Of a stretch of 64,000 nt of DNA, positions 22,927 through 32,960 are shown one piece after another. Origin of the DNA: Ilex aquifolium (lineage: Eukaryota; Streptophyta; Magnoliopsida; Aquifoliales; Aquifoliaceae); contig OX637409.1 in assembly GCA_951799425.1 (NCBI GenBank), positions 19,251,460 through 19,315,459 of the forward strand, in the 5' to 3' direction. Numbering within the stretch: the stretch's first letter is position 1; each line of letters starts with the position of its first letter. Below the pieces are notes generated by a model. It did no database searches and was not told the DNA's origin. It saw only the letters and a program-made list of their open reading frames with translations. Made by a program: the position numbers and the translations under genes.

Positions 22927-23370
22927 CGAGAGCTCGTCTCGTGTTATGTTTTTGAGAGCGTTGCCCCAACGGTGAGGTCTTATACCCCTCGGGACCATGC
23001 CTCTAACGACCGAGAGCTCGTCTCGTGTTATACTTTTGAGAGTGTTGCCCCAACGGTGAGGTCTTATACCCCTCGGGACCATGCCCCGAACGACCGAGAG
23101 CTCGTCTCGTGTTATACTTTTGAGAGCGTTGCCCCAACGGTGAGGTCTTATACCCCTCGGGACCATGTCCCGAACGACCGAGAGCTCGTCTCGTGTTATA
23201 CTTTTGAGAGCGTTGCCCCAACGGTGAGGTCTTATACCCCTCGGGACCATGCCCCGAACGACCGAGAGCTCGTCTCGTGTTATGCTTTTAAGAGCGTTGC
23301 TCCAACGGTGAGGTCTTATACCTCTTGGGACCATGCCCCGAACGACCGAGAACTCGTCTCGTTATCATAT
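22927..23370. repeat. 84-bp tandem array, five full copies plus a partial
   Basis: The anchor CGAGAGCTCGTCTCGTGTTA starts at 22927, 23011, 23095, 23179 and 23263, with a variant at 23347: exact 84-bp spacing. Because 84 is a multiple of three and units lack stops in several frames, long open frames appear on both strands (22891-23334 minus, 22972-23472 plus). These repeat proteins are by-products of the period, not recognisable genes. Confidence 0.95.
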
Positions 23371-23400
23371 TTCAAGCAGAAACAGGATATTGAACCCATA

Positions 23401-23835
23401 TTAACAAAAATATCTTTTCAGATTAGATACATTCCAGGGTCGGATTACATCATTGCCATCCATACTCTGTAGCATGTATGCCCCGGTGCCCCCCACTGCA
23501 ACCACTTTGTAGGGGCCTTCCCAATTAGGTCCGAGCTTCCCTTCGGTGGGTTCCCGAGCAGCGCCTACTACCTTTCTAAGCACCAAGTCCCCCACTTTGA
23601 AATCTCTTGTTCGGACCTTCTTCTGATGTTGTCTTGACAGTTCCCCTTGGTACTTGGCTAATTTGATGGACGTCAGTTCTCTCATTTCCTCGGCCAAGTC
23701 AAGATCTTTCGCAAGCATCTGGTCATCATTCCCCAAATTGAATGCTTGACTTCGAATCGTCGGGAGCCCAACTTCTAACGGGATGACAGCCTCAACCCCG
23801 TACGTCAAGGCGAACAGCGTTTCCCCTGTTTCACG
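23401..23835 (-). pseudogene. Integrase C-terminal fragment of Ty3/gypsy pol
   Basis: The minus-strand frame contains TGETLFALTYGVEAVIP, KVGDLVLRKV and LGPNWEGPYKV, and ends at TAA 23403-23401. These are the hallmark C-terminal motifs of Tat-lineage integrase (the GPY/F module, which helps DNA binding and target choice). Everything upstream, including the catalytic DDE core, is missing: the frame is fused to the end of the 5' LTR at about 23836. Confidence 0.92.
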
Positions 23836-24619
23836 GGATAATTCCTGCAATCAATTTGAGATAGCGATTGAGCTGTTGATGAACCCTGAAATAACCACAA
23901 GGTTAGGAAAAGGGAGACAGGTGCACGTCCGGCTTATCCCTTCCGAAACTTAAGTCAGTGAGAGGGAGGATGAAGCTCAATTGAATGTGTTCTGAATCGA
24001 GTTTTACGTCCCTTAATTCATTTTTCTGTGGGGTATTTATACCTGGACTTGAAATGATTGCTCTGACACAGAGGTCATCTCAGCATTTAATACCCTTCAC
24101 AATTACCCATGCGCAATGAGTGATTCCTACCTGGATTCCCGTGCCATTAATGCTTGGAGGATGGGACTAGCCCTCGGGGCCACGCCGAGAACCTCCAGCT
24201 ACCTCCGAGTACTCGAGTACTCGAGTGCCTATGAACGGCGTCTGACACCTACTCCCGAGTAATCGGCGTCTAGGGGGCAAACACCCCCAATTATGTGCTC
24301 GGCTTCTCAGCCATTAATGCACCCACTCATGATTGTCAGTTTGGGCCTTCAAGGGTGCAGAGACTCATTAAATGCTCTGTCTGAGTCACTCACGTCTCCA
24401 TAAATGCTGGGTCACACCGCATTAATTGCCGGTGTCAGAAGTTTGTACTCGGCTCCACGAAACCATCATTCGTCGGCTCTCCTCCTTGTTGTCGGCTCCA
24501 CGAAACCATCCACTACTCGGAGTCGGCTCCATTCCTCGGCATCGGCTCCACAGCTTCATAACAGCTACACATGTACACCTGTCGCCTTGGGCTCTACTGA
24601 GCCGCCTTGAGTCCCTCCA
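23836..24619 (-). repeat. 5' LTR of the Tat-type element, last few bases lost
   Basis: The 784-bp LTR matches the copy at 19154-19927. The outer end is intact (TGGAGGGACTC on the minus strand, next to GTAAC at 24620). The inner end stops at ...GGAATTATCC and lacks the terminal six or so bases seen in the other LTR, because it is joined directly to integrase sequence. Confidence 0.9.
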
Positions 24620-24895
24620 GTAACATTTAGATAACTATAGAACAATTTTACCGTTACGCTAAAATCCATCTTCTCAGATTGTATATAATGTACTTACAAA
24701 AGTATACAAACCAAAAACTTAATAGAAATAAAAATCACTACAAAAAAATCATGTTTTGTGGTTCTGTACACCTATATCATAGAATTGAATGTATCTTTGA
24801 TTGAGCAATTCTTATTAGATTTAAATTTATTGACATAATCAATTACCATCATTGGATTAACCGTGTGTTCATTCAACACACCCCACCCACTTTGT

Positions 24896-24998
24896 CATGT
24901 ATGAGCCACTCTAGATTATATGTATAAATTCAACACTCTAGATTATATTTTCATTCTCATGTATGAGCCACTCTAGATTATATGTATAAATTCAACAC
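24896..24998. repeat. 41-bp direct repeat with CCCCACCCAC flanks
   Basis: The identical 41-bp segment starting CATGTATGAGCCACTCTAGA occurs at 24896-24936 and 24958-24998. CACACCCCACCCACTTTGT occurs just before the first and after the second copy, so the whole is a nested duplication. Confidence 0.85.
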
Positions 24999-25261
24999 AC
25001 CCCACCCACTTTGTATGGGCAGGTTCACCAAATCAAAACTCCAAGAAAACTCGATTTATCCATTGAGCATCTAGAAACACACAAGAGAAGATCTCCAAAA
25101 CAATGTCACTTCCAAATAGTTTAATCCAGCCATGGATGCCTCTATTTTTATTTATTTTTTGTTCAACGGTTAGATGTGTGTGTGGGCTAATTTATGTGCA
25201 TCTCGATTAATTTTCTCTCTAATTTGATCAAAGACATACTACACACGTCGGGATTAGAGTA

Positions 25262-25368
25262 TTCATGAGGGATAAATCCCTCATGACCTAGCCCCAAGAA
25301 GTTGTCAAGATTCGAACTTAAGACATTTGAATTTACAACTCGTCATTATTATCACTTGAACTATCCTT
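25262..25368 (-). mobile_element. tRNA-derived SINE (family 1), minus orientation, diverged
   Basis: On the minus strand an A box-like AGTTCAAGTGAT is followed about 45 bp later by AAGTTCGAATCTTGACAAC, matching the B-box segment of the SINE at 17544-17709. Ends are not resolved. Confidence 0.55.
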
Positions 25369-27297
25369 TAAAATTTATGCCTGCCTCTATACTCTGGAAT
25401 TTATAATATAAAACATGATACGCTTCAATAAACTCATATGACGGTTTCCAATAGACTCATTCAATGATCACCAACATTCCTCTTAAAATCATTCACATAG
25501 AAATTCTCTCCCTCCCTCCCCCCTCCAAAAAAAAAAATTCATTACTTCTCACTTATGTTATATTGTGCCTTTAGACACGAGTTACCCCTAAGAAATGATA
25601 AATCGCAACTTAAGTTCGATAAACTAACTTGCTAAAGTAGACTCCAAGAAATGGAGATTTTTTTTTTTTTATCAACTTAATGCCCTTTGGAGCTATTTTA
25701 ACATTAATAAAATTAACTAGTGACCTAACCTAGATAACATAGTCCACAGTATCTAAATAACTATTATGTAAAGTAATCAAATGGGTACCAAGAACTTATA
25801 AACTATTTTGTCTTCTTCTTGTCTTTCTAATTTGTATGAGTGCTTTTTAACCTTTTTTTTAAGGACCATGATTCTCTCAATCAATTTAGGTTGGATTCTA
25901 AGTTAAGCCAACTGCCACATGGCTGTACTTAATATCCTCAATTTCTCCAAATTATGCCTATGTATTGTGAATATAACTATCAAATTACCTTAACACTTTC
26001 TATTCAAAGCATTGGCAACTAAGTCAACTTTTTCCTAATTGGTAGTTAGTGAAGAGATCATATTCTTTTGGCAGCTTCAATTATATTCTCTGCCTTGTAT
26101 TCAACACCAAAAATTGGAAAAAAATTAAAAATTAGGATTTTTTTTTTTTTTTTTGTCGTAATTTTCAGTGTTATTCTCAAAGTTTAGATTTAGTAAGGTA
26201 AATCACGGTTGACCCAGTAATATGGGGTTGGATTTGTTGCAAACCCTAAAATTTGAATATCTTAAATTTAATCCTTGAAGTTTTAATCGATAGGGACGAG
26301 TCTAATATGATCATGCATTGAAGAGATTCTTCATTGTAAAAAAAAAAAATTGAAGTTTTGACGCAAACAGATCAAATTACAATTCTATGGGATCGATTTA
26401 GAAGTGATTTTTCAAAAAAAAAACTTATAGGATTGACACTAATTTGGGAACAATTTGGAAAAACCTTAAGATTAAATCTATTTTTTTTTTTATTGATTCA
26501 TGATCGTTTTATATATGTATTTGGTTAGCATGAAAAAATTTTAAGGAATTTAAAAAAAAAAAAATCATTCTATTGTTTGAAAGGAAAGAAAGTTATTAAA
26601 ATATTTTTATAATTGTCTAAATTATCTTTAGTTATGTTAACTCAGTCTAAAGAATAAAAAAATATGTATTATAATTAAAAATTAAATTCTTTTAAAAAAA
26701 TTTGCTCCTAACTTAGTCATGAGACAAAGATCAACTCGAACCCAGATCTCTAGACTAGATTATATAATTAGCTTAATTTATTCCAAATTTGTTCAAAATT
26801 AATAACTAATTAAATACTTAAAAAAAATAAGGGTAAAATAAAAAATTAGGTTATTGATAACAATTTTTTTGCTTTTCTTTGTGTTTTTTATAAGAAAAAA
26901 AATTAGTTAATTGTAAGAAAATTTAAGCAAAAAAAAATTATTTTTTTATTATTTTTTATTTTATGCTAATCAAACACATAAAAATTTAAATTTGTTTTCT
27001 TTCTTAAATTTTCTAACATTATCTTATTGAAGAAAATGTAATCAAAGAAAAAAAAAACTTACTGAAGAAACGGACGAGACGCTTCTTGACGATATCAAGA
27101 ACCGGAAAACCGGTTCTTTCCGGTTTCCAAGAGCACAGACCAAAAAAAATGTGCGCTCTTAAAAAATGGAGAGCTGGGATGGTCCCTTCACACGTCCCAT
27201 CTCCCTTCTTTCCCCCATTAAAACTATGCACTTTCTCTCTCTAAAACTGTCTCTTTTGTGAGCTTTCTCTCTCTAAAGCTCGGAACCATATCTGAAA

Positions 27298-27303
27298 ATG
27301 TAA
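27298..27303 (+). promoter_or_regulatory. Minimal upstream ORF (AUG-stop) in leader
   Basis: ATGTAA is a start codon followed directly by a stop, 435 bp before the main ATG. If transcribed it could stall ribosomes. Whether it is in the mRNA depends on the unknown transcription start. Confidence 0.35.
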
Positions 27304-27664
27304 TAAACGAGACCCTTCCGTTTTCTCTCTCTCTAGAACTCGCCGGAGTATATCTCTCTCCATTCTCTCCGGTTTCAGCCAAAATCGCCGGTAATTTCAT
27401 ATATATCTATATATTATATATATATATAGAGAGAGAGAGGTTTTGTACAAGTTGTAGTTCTCTTTCTAGGTATATTTGCAGCTTCTCTCGGTCATTGATT
27501 CTTCAGTTTTCAAGCCCTGTCTCTCTTCATTGAAAATTTTAGCTCCGAATCCGATTTGTGATTTTTTAAGAGCTCGATCGTGTGCGATTCTCTGGAATTT
27601 CTGATCCGCTCGGTTGTACTAAATCGTTTGATTCGTCTAGATCAACTCGTTGATCGATTAACAG

Positions 27665-27682
27665 ATGTTGGATACGAATTAA
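27665..27682 (+). promoter_or_regulatory. Five-codon upstream ORF before the AP2 start
   Basis: ATG at 27665 opens a five-codon frame ending at TAA 27680-27682, 55 bp before the main ATG at 27738. It probably dampens translation if retained in the mature leader. Confidence 0.45.
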
Positions 27683-27737
27683 TTGTAGCTCAATCCTTGA
27701 AATAACAAATTGACAGAGTCAGATATAATAGAGAGTG

Positions 27738-30700
27738 ATGCTGGACCTCAATCTCAGTGTAGTATATGATGAAATCGGAGAGGAGTATCCAGAAGGCTAT
27801 ATCGGTGGTCAAATGGACGAATCGGGCACTTCGAATTCGTCAATCGCGAATGCCGAAGGTTCGAGCAATGCCGGAGATGACGACTCGTGCTCTACACGTG
27901 CCGGTGACACCTTCGCCTTTAATTTCGATATCCTGAAGGTCGGAGATAACTCCAACAACAACAACGATGATGAAGGTAGCGAAAATCATAGGATGACGCC
28001 CGAGTTTGTGACTCGGCAGCTGTTTCCGGTGAGTGGAGATACCGGTGGCCGGTTAAGTCAGGGGCAGAGTTCAGTACGTCCAACCTGGAATGATCTCGTG
28101 TTCAGTCAGGATGGTTCTATAGGACATGAGATAAGAATAGCACAACAGCAACTCCAACAGCAGCCGCAAAAACAGGTGAAGAAGAGTAGGAGGGGACCGA
28201 GGTCTCGGAGCTCACAGTATAGAGGGGTCACGTTCTATAGAAGAACTGGTAGATGGGAATCACATATCTGGTTAGTCTATGAATTAAATTAATTTTATGT
28301 GTAGGTCATTGGATTGAATTATAACGTACATTGACTTAACTTTAGATTATTCAGTCATTTATTCCTGTAGATTTTTTTCGTGCAGGGACTGTGGGAAACA
28401 AGTGTATTTGGGTAAGGAAATAGTGGCATAGCTATGTGTGTTGATTAGTTTTTCCTCTCTACTTAGATGTTTAGCAATAACGTTCTAGTATTTAGCTATT
28501 TTTTGTATTACTATTTACTGATGAGTGTTGATGTTGGGTCGTGGTAGGTGGATTTGACACCGCTCATACTGCCGCCAGGTAATAGTTTAAGCAGAGATGG
28601 AAACTTATTGGTCTCGCGTTTTAGCTCAAGTTTTAAGCTGTTGTGATTCTAACTCATTCAAGTGGGTTTTTTCAATTCGGTATCAGAGCCTATGATCGAG
28701 CTGCACTAAAGTTCCGGGGTGTGGATGCTGATATCAATTTCAATCTCAGTGATTATGAGGACGATATGAAACAGGTTGCTTTATGCAAAGGAAAATTCTA
28801 TTTAGACCTAATTTGCTAAGCACAATGTTAATGTAGATGCTGAAGTTATCAATAACTGTACCATTTTTGTTTCTACTTGTGGCTTCCATTAGGGGATCTT
28901 ATCTGATTCTGAATAATTGCAGATGACAAATATGACTAAGGAAGAATTTATCCACATACTTCGTCGACAGAGCAATGGTTTCTCGAGAGGAAGCTCGAAG
29001 TACAGAGGGGTGACACTGCACAAATGCGGCAGATGGGAAGCTCGAATGGGACAGTTCCTGGGCAAAAAGTGAGGAACTATCTTATCGAGCTTACATTTTA
29101 AATTGTTTCGTTCTTAGGAGTAAATATTGAATATGATGAATTTTGAGTGCCTATCCGGGTGGACTTAAATTTGGTTTTAAATGTGATTAAATTCGTTGGG
29201 TGGAAAACAAATTTTTCAAGCCTGTTTGAAAGAAGAAATGATGGGAGAATCCATTTTTTTTATCATGGGGATTACAATGCTTGTATTGCAGGTATATATA
29301 TCTTGGGCTATTCGACAATGAAGTAGAAGCTGCAAGGTCCTAATGATGATGAATTACCTTCTCCTCTCCCTGATATTCAATTTATTACCCTAAATACTCA
29401 GCCTCAATAGGGCCATCCAACACGTATATCCCTTTTGCTTTTCTGGAAATTTAGGGCTTATGACAAGGCGGCCATCAAATGTAACGGAAAGGAGGCAGTG
29501 ACCAACTTCGAAGCAAGTGCGTATGAAGGACATATGATCTCTGAGGCACATAATGGAGGTATTGTTTAGTGTGTTGTATTTAGTTTTCTATTTTATATTC
29601 AGAAGGCTTATGTTGTATAGTCGTTGGAAATACTATGAATTAATTCTCTCATTGTGATGAGTGGACACATGAGTTTCTCCATGCCTTCAATGCAGGTAGC
29701 CACCACAATCTTGATCTGAACTTGGGAATTTCAAACCCTTCTTTTGAAGATGGTCCAAAGGAAAATGAAAGTTTGGGGTGCTTCCATTTCCATCCTTATG
29801 ATGTGCACGAAGCAATGAGATCTAAGGTATACTTGAATATATTTATAATTAACTATATCAGCATAATTAGTTATAAAAACATTCACTTGCTCTGTTATGT
29901 TATTTACCATGAACACTGTGAATGGATCAACACCGTTGAAGGAGAGTAAATTGGGAACGAAGGCCTGTTTGGAATTGAGTTCGATTGCCTTTAGCTAACT
30001 ATTGATGATACATATGGCCTGTTCTAGTCCTTTTTCTTATGCCTCATTGCTTTGAAATATGTCATCCACATCCCTAATGTGAAGCTACGGTAATCTATTT
30101 TTCCTCTATGCCGTGCAATAACAGATAGAGAACTGTGCCACAACAACAGGGGGTAATCCACCTCATAAGGGTCTACCGGTGACATCAGAGCACGACCCTT
30201 ACGGGTGGACTGGTGTATATCCTAATTTCTTTCCCAACTACGAGGTAAATTTATTGGACTTCTCTTTTGAATGTGTCAATTTGAATTCTGCAACCTTTTT
30301 AGCAGAGCACCCTATCTTCTAATTTTCTCATAGTAGTACCCAAATCACAATAACTAATAAGGCTTCAAAACTAACCATCTGTGTGCAGCTATATTCCTGA
30401 AACCTAGATATATATTGTCACTGGAGTAGATCACCACACAGTGATTGTGGAACTTTGAAAACAGGGTATATAGTGGCAGTAGAACGTAGCTTGTGCCATA
30501 ATACGATAGATTAGTCATTGAACATATTGCAGCAGTTGTTATACATTCATGGATTAGCAGTTATTAAACTCATTGCAGCAGTTGTCATACATTGATGATT
30601 TAGCAACTAACTTGAAATTATGCATAAGATCTCATAGATGCAACCGACAATATCCACCACTTAGTACTGTCAAATATGGGGGGTAAATATTGTTAGAAAT

Positions 30701-31212
30701 TGTAGTAAGGTAATTTGGTGTAATGCAGATGCTATTATACTGCACAGGAACCGAGTTTCATCCTGACTATCATGTCGCAAGAGGGGATGAATGAATACAA
30801 TGATTTAAGGAGGATGAATATATAGTTATTGTGTTGTTCTAATTGCAAATTAGTTATATTCAAGACCTTCATGTTTTACTCATCATAGGACATAACCAAC
30901 TTATAAATGGTTTGGCAGGGAAGAGCGACAGAGAACAGAACTGAAATTGGGTCTTCCCAAGGACCCCCAAACTGGGCTTGGCAAATGCATGGTCAGGTCA
31001 ACCCTAAGCCAATGCCACTGTTCTCTAATGCAGCATCATCAGGATTCCAATCTCCGGTTACCACTGCTCCCTCGGCTTCCATTTATCAATCAAGACCTCC
31101 TAACTCAACAGCCCTCAATCTCTGCTTCTCTTCATCTGCCATGGCTGCCACAACCACCTCTCAATATTACTACCAATTGAGGCCTCCACCACCAGGTCCA
31201 CCACCACCCTAA
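27738..31212 (+). CDS. euAP2 transcription factor, TOE/RAP2-7/APETALA2 type, complete (505 aa)
   Basis: A nuclear DNA-binding regulator of the miR172-controlled AP2 clade, which represses flowering and sets floral organ and phase identity. Ten exons: 27738-28270, 28386-28411, 28548-28578, 28687-28774, 28923-29068, 29292-29336, 29455-29558, 29696-29826, 30125-30244, 30919-31212 (1518 nt, in frame). The protein starts MLDLNL, a DLN/EAR repression motif. A basic nuclear signal [12 protein letters not shown] precedes AP2 domain R1 (about residues 161-217). AP2 domain R2 spans about 253-311. A second DLN motif LDLNLGIS follows at 330-337, then a Ser/Pro-rich tail ending in a run of prolines. The 26-bp and 31-bp micro-exons inside R1 are typical of the clade. 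The ATG at 27738 is used; the GTG just before it is not. R1 reads [18 protein letters not shown] and R2 [18 protein letters not shown], as in TOE1 and AP2. I cannot decide between TOE and AP2 orthology without a tree. Confidence 0.95.
31029..31048 (+). promoter_or_regulatory. miR172 target site in the last exon
   Basis: TGCAGCATCATCAGGATTCC matches the miR172 target consensus of euAP2 genes, encodes part of AASSGF, and sits in the expected place 3' of the AP2 domains. It implies post-transcriptional control by miR172 (translational block and cleavage). Confidence 0.93.
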
Positions 31213-31936
31213 TCTGTATGCTCTTTGCATAAAGCTTGACTGGAAATGCAGTTTGAATTGATAATCCCATTTATGTGATAATTTTAAACATGATGTATTA
31301 ATCTGCTATAAACTTGAAAAAAAAAAATTAGTAAATCATGTTATTTTCAACTTTGTGTTGATAATTAGTTAATTTTACTTATTTTTCGTATTTTTTTTTC
31401 TTCAAAAAGTTATTTTTCGTTTTTTTATTTGGTTTTGCTCATGATTAGAGATGTCTTTATTCAATTTTTTATGTCTGTAGATCAAGTTGAACTTTAGATT
31501 ATGAGGATTTATAAGTGATGGATTTGATATTAAGAAGAAATGAGTTAAAATATCAAAATCTTGATTTATAATTATGTGATATATGTGCATTAATTTGAAG
31601 ATTATAGGATTAATATATAGAAATAGATTTAGGCAGTGAGATTCAAGCCTGACTGGTGCATGATCCATGGGTACTAAGCTGCACCTCTAGCCTGATAGGT
31701 TAAAACAAGTACTTAAAGTAGAGGGATTCATTGGAGAGGGTAGTGCCACGTCCATCGTCAAGTCATTTTCCAGTTTATAGGATATTGATGAACTCTGAAA
31801 CAAAACAAAACGTTACTGTTCATGGGCCACAAGGTTATCGTTCTACCGTCAAATCATCTCTCTTTCTCTCTCTCTCACAACTGGCAATTGCCGGTCAGCC
31901 TCCTTCCTACTTTCTCCGACGTCTTATTTATTGATG
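31213..31936 (+). other. AP2 gene 3' flank
   Basis: Probable 3' UTR followed by AT-rich intergenic sequence. No other gene was recognised. A CT-rich run lies at 31857-31877. Confidence 0.45.
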
Positions 31937-32011
31937 GGTGAATGCCGGAGATTAAACTCTGTGAGCGGTGGATTCACAATCCATTGACGTGATCCACTTG
32001 ACTACATCAGC
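31937..32011 (-). pseudogene. Degenerate plastid-type tRNA-His(GUG) gene
   Basis: The minus strand can be aligned end to end with chloroplast trnH-GUG over 75 bases. The D-arm GATGTAG, the segment CAAGTGGATCA, and the complete anticodon arm TGGATTGTGAATCCACC (anticodon GTG) are preserved; the T arm and acceptor stem are diverged. Estimated by eye at about three-quarters identity. It is most simply an old organelle-to-nucleus transfer (plastid, or plastid-derived mitochondrial trnH). Pairing of the T and acceptor stems is damaged, so it is probably not functional. Confidence 0.65.
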
Positions 32012-32580
32012 CCCTATCCTGCACAGATTTCAATCTCTATGAAGAATATGCTTCACAGTTTACATTCTAGAAAGGATATAGTTTTTGATCAAAATGATAT
32101 AATTTTTTGATATATTCTAGAAAGGATATAGTTTTTGATCAAAACGATCAAACATTTTCAAATTCAATAAGAATGGAAACAAATCATGGACAAAAATGTA
32201 AAACTACTTGTTTCAAAAATATTTTAAGATGTTTTAGAATATCATGGCCAACATCGTAGAATATTTTTGTATTAGAATTTTAGCTTTTTTATTTTCATTA
32301 TGTTTTTGGAAACTTCTGTCTCATCCAAATTGGTACACATTTATAATTTATCTTAATTTGCTTAATTAAAACAAATTATATTACCTAACCCATTTAGAGT
32401 TCACATCTATATAATAAAGTAGCTTACAATTCAAATCTCAAAAGATAAACAAAATGACTTTTGCTATTCGCGGTTGAGATCACTTTAAATTTTACTTTAA
32501 ATTTAATCTAACGGCTAATATTAACACACTAAATTTAATAGGAAAACTAGGCCCCTAAGGGTGTGTTTAGAGTGACTTTT
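32012..32580. other. Intergenic, AT-rich
   Basis: It contains a partial duplication of ATTCTAGAAAGGATATAGTT (32065 and 32115). No gene was seen. Confidence 0.5.
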
Positions 32581-32648
32581 TAAAAGTACTTTTAAAAATT
32601 ATTTCTCATAAGTACTTTAAAAAAAAAAAATAGTATTTGAAACCGTCT

Positions 32649-32960
32649 CACCACTACCTCTACCACCATCGCCGCCGCCGCCGCCATTATCGCCACCGCC
32701 ACCACCCCCATCATCACCACCACCATCGCCACAACCACTGCCGCCGTCGCCGCCACCACCGCCATCGTCATAGCCATCGCCGCCACCACCACCGCTGCCG
32801 TCGTTGCCGTCGCCTCCATCGCCATCGCCGCCGCCATCGCCGCCACCACCACCATCGCCACCCCCACCACCACCGCCACTGCCACCACCGGCACCACCGC
32901 CACCACCACCACCATGGTCATTGCCACCCATCACAACCATCACCGTCTCCTACCACCACC
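32649..32960. repeat. CCN/CAC/CCG trinucleotide tract
   Basis: About 310 bp of CCACCACCATCGCCGCCG-like trinucleotides. It is open in at least four frames (poly-His/Arg, poly-Pro, poly-Gly/Asp, poly-Ala/Val), which reflects the period and not a gene. Just upstream, GGGTGTGTTTAGAGTGACTT and paired AAAGTACTTT motifs (32559-32622) look like the end of a hAT-type MITE. Confidence 0.9.

Larger units (their letters stand above)
19154..24619 (-). mobile_element. Ty3/gypsy (Tat-type) LTR retrotransposon with antisense ORF; gag and most of pol deleted
   Basis: LTRs at 19154-19927 and 23836-24619 are flanked by the 5-bp duplication GTAAC (19149-19153 and 24620-24624). Orientation is minus: the polypurine tract abuts the left LTR, and an integrase C-terminus on the minus strand starts at the right (5') LTR. 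The interior holds, in element order, the integrase tail, an 84-bp tandem array, and an ORF in opposite sense (plus strand) next to the 3' LTR. That arrangement, including an antisense extra ORF between pol and 3' LTR, is known from Tat/Ogre-like elements. Primer site, gag, protease, RT and RNase H are absent. The LTR copies differ mainly by transitions, consistent with ageing after insertion. Confidence 0.9.
24625..27240. other. Intergenic, AT-rich, upstream of the AP2 gene
   Basis: No gene was recognised. It contains a 41-bp direct repeat (24896-24936 and 24958-24998), a SINE relic (25262-25368) and many A or T homopolymers. The last few hundred bases should hold the distal promoter of the AP2-type gene at 27738. 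Confidence 0.5.
27241..27737 (+). promoter_or_regulatory. CT-rich 5' leader of the AP2-type gene
   Basis: Pyrimidine-rich runs (CTCTCTCT near 27232-27271 and 27323-27336) and a GA tract (27429-27440) are typical of plant core promoters and 5' UTRs. The transcription start is not determined. An intron in the leader cannot be excluded. Confidence 0.5.

Noticed and set aside
22927-23370. CRISPR-like array
   Set aside because: Units are contiguous 84-bp repeats without unique spacers, inside a plant retrotransposon.
22891-23472. Long repeat-protein ORFs on both strands
   Set aside because: They follow from a stop-free 84-bp tandem unit with a period divisible by three; no start context or known family.
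26700-26770. Another SINE B box (minus strand GGGTTCGAGTTGATC)
   Set aside because: No convincing A box, tail or target-site duplication.
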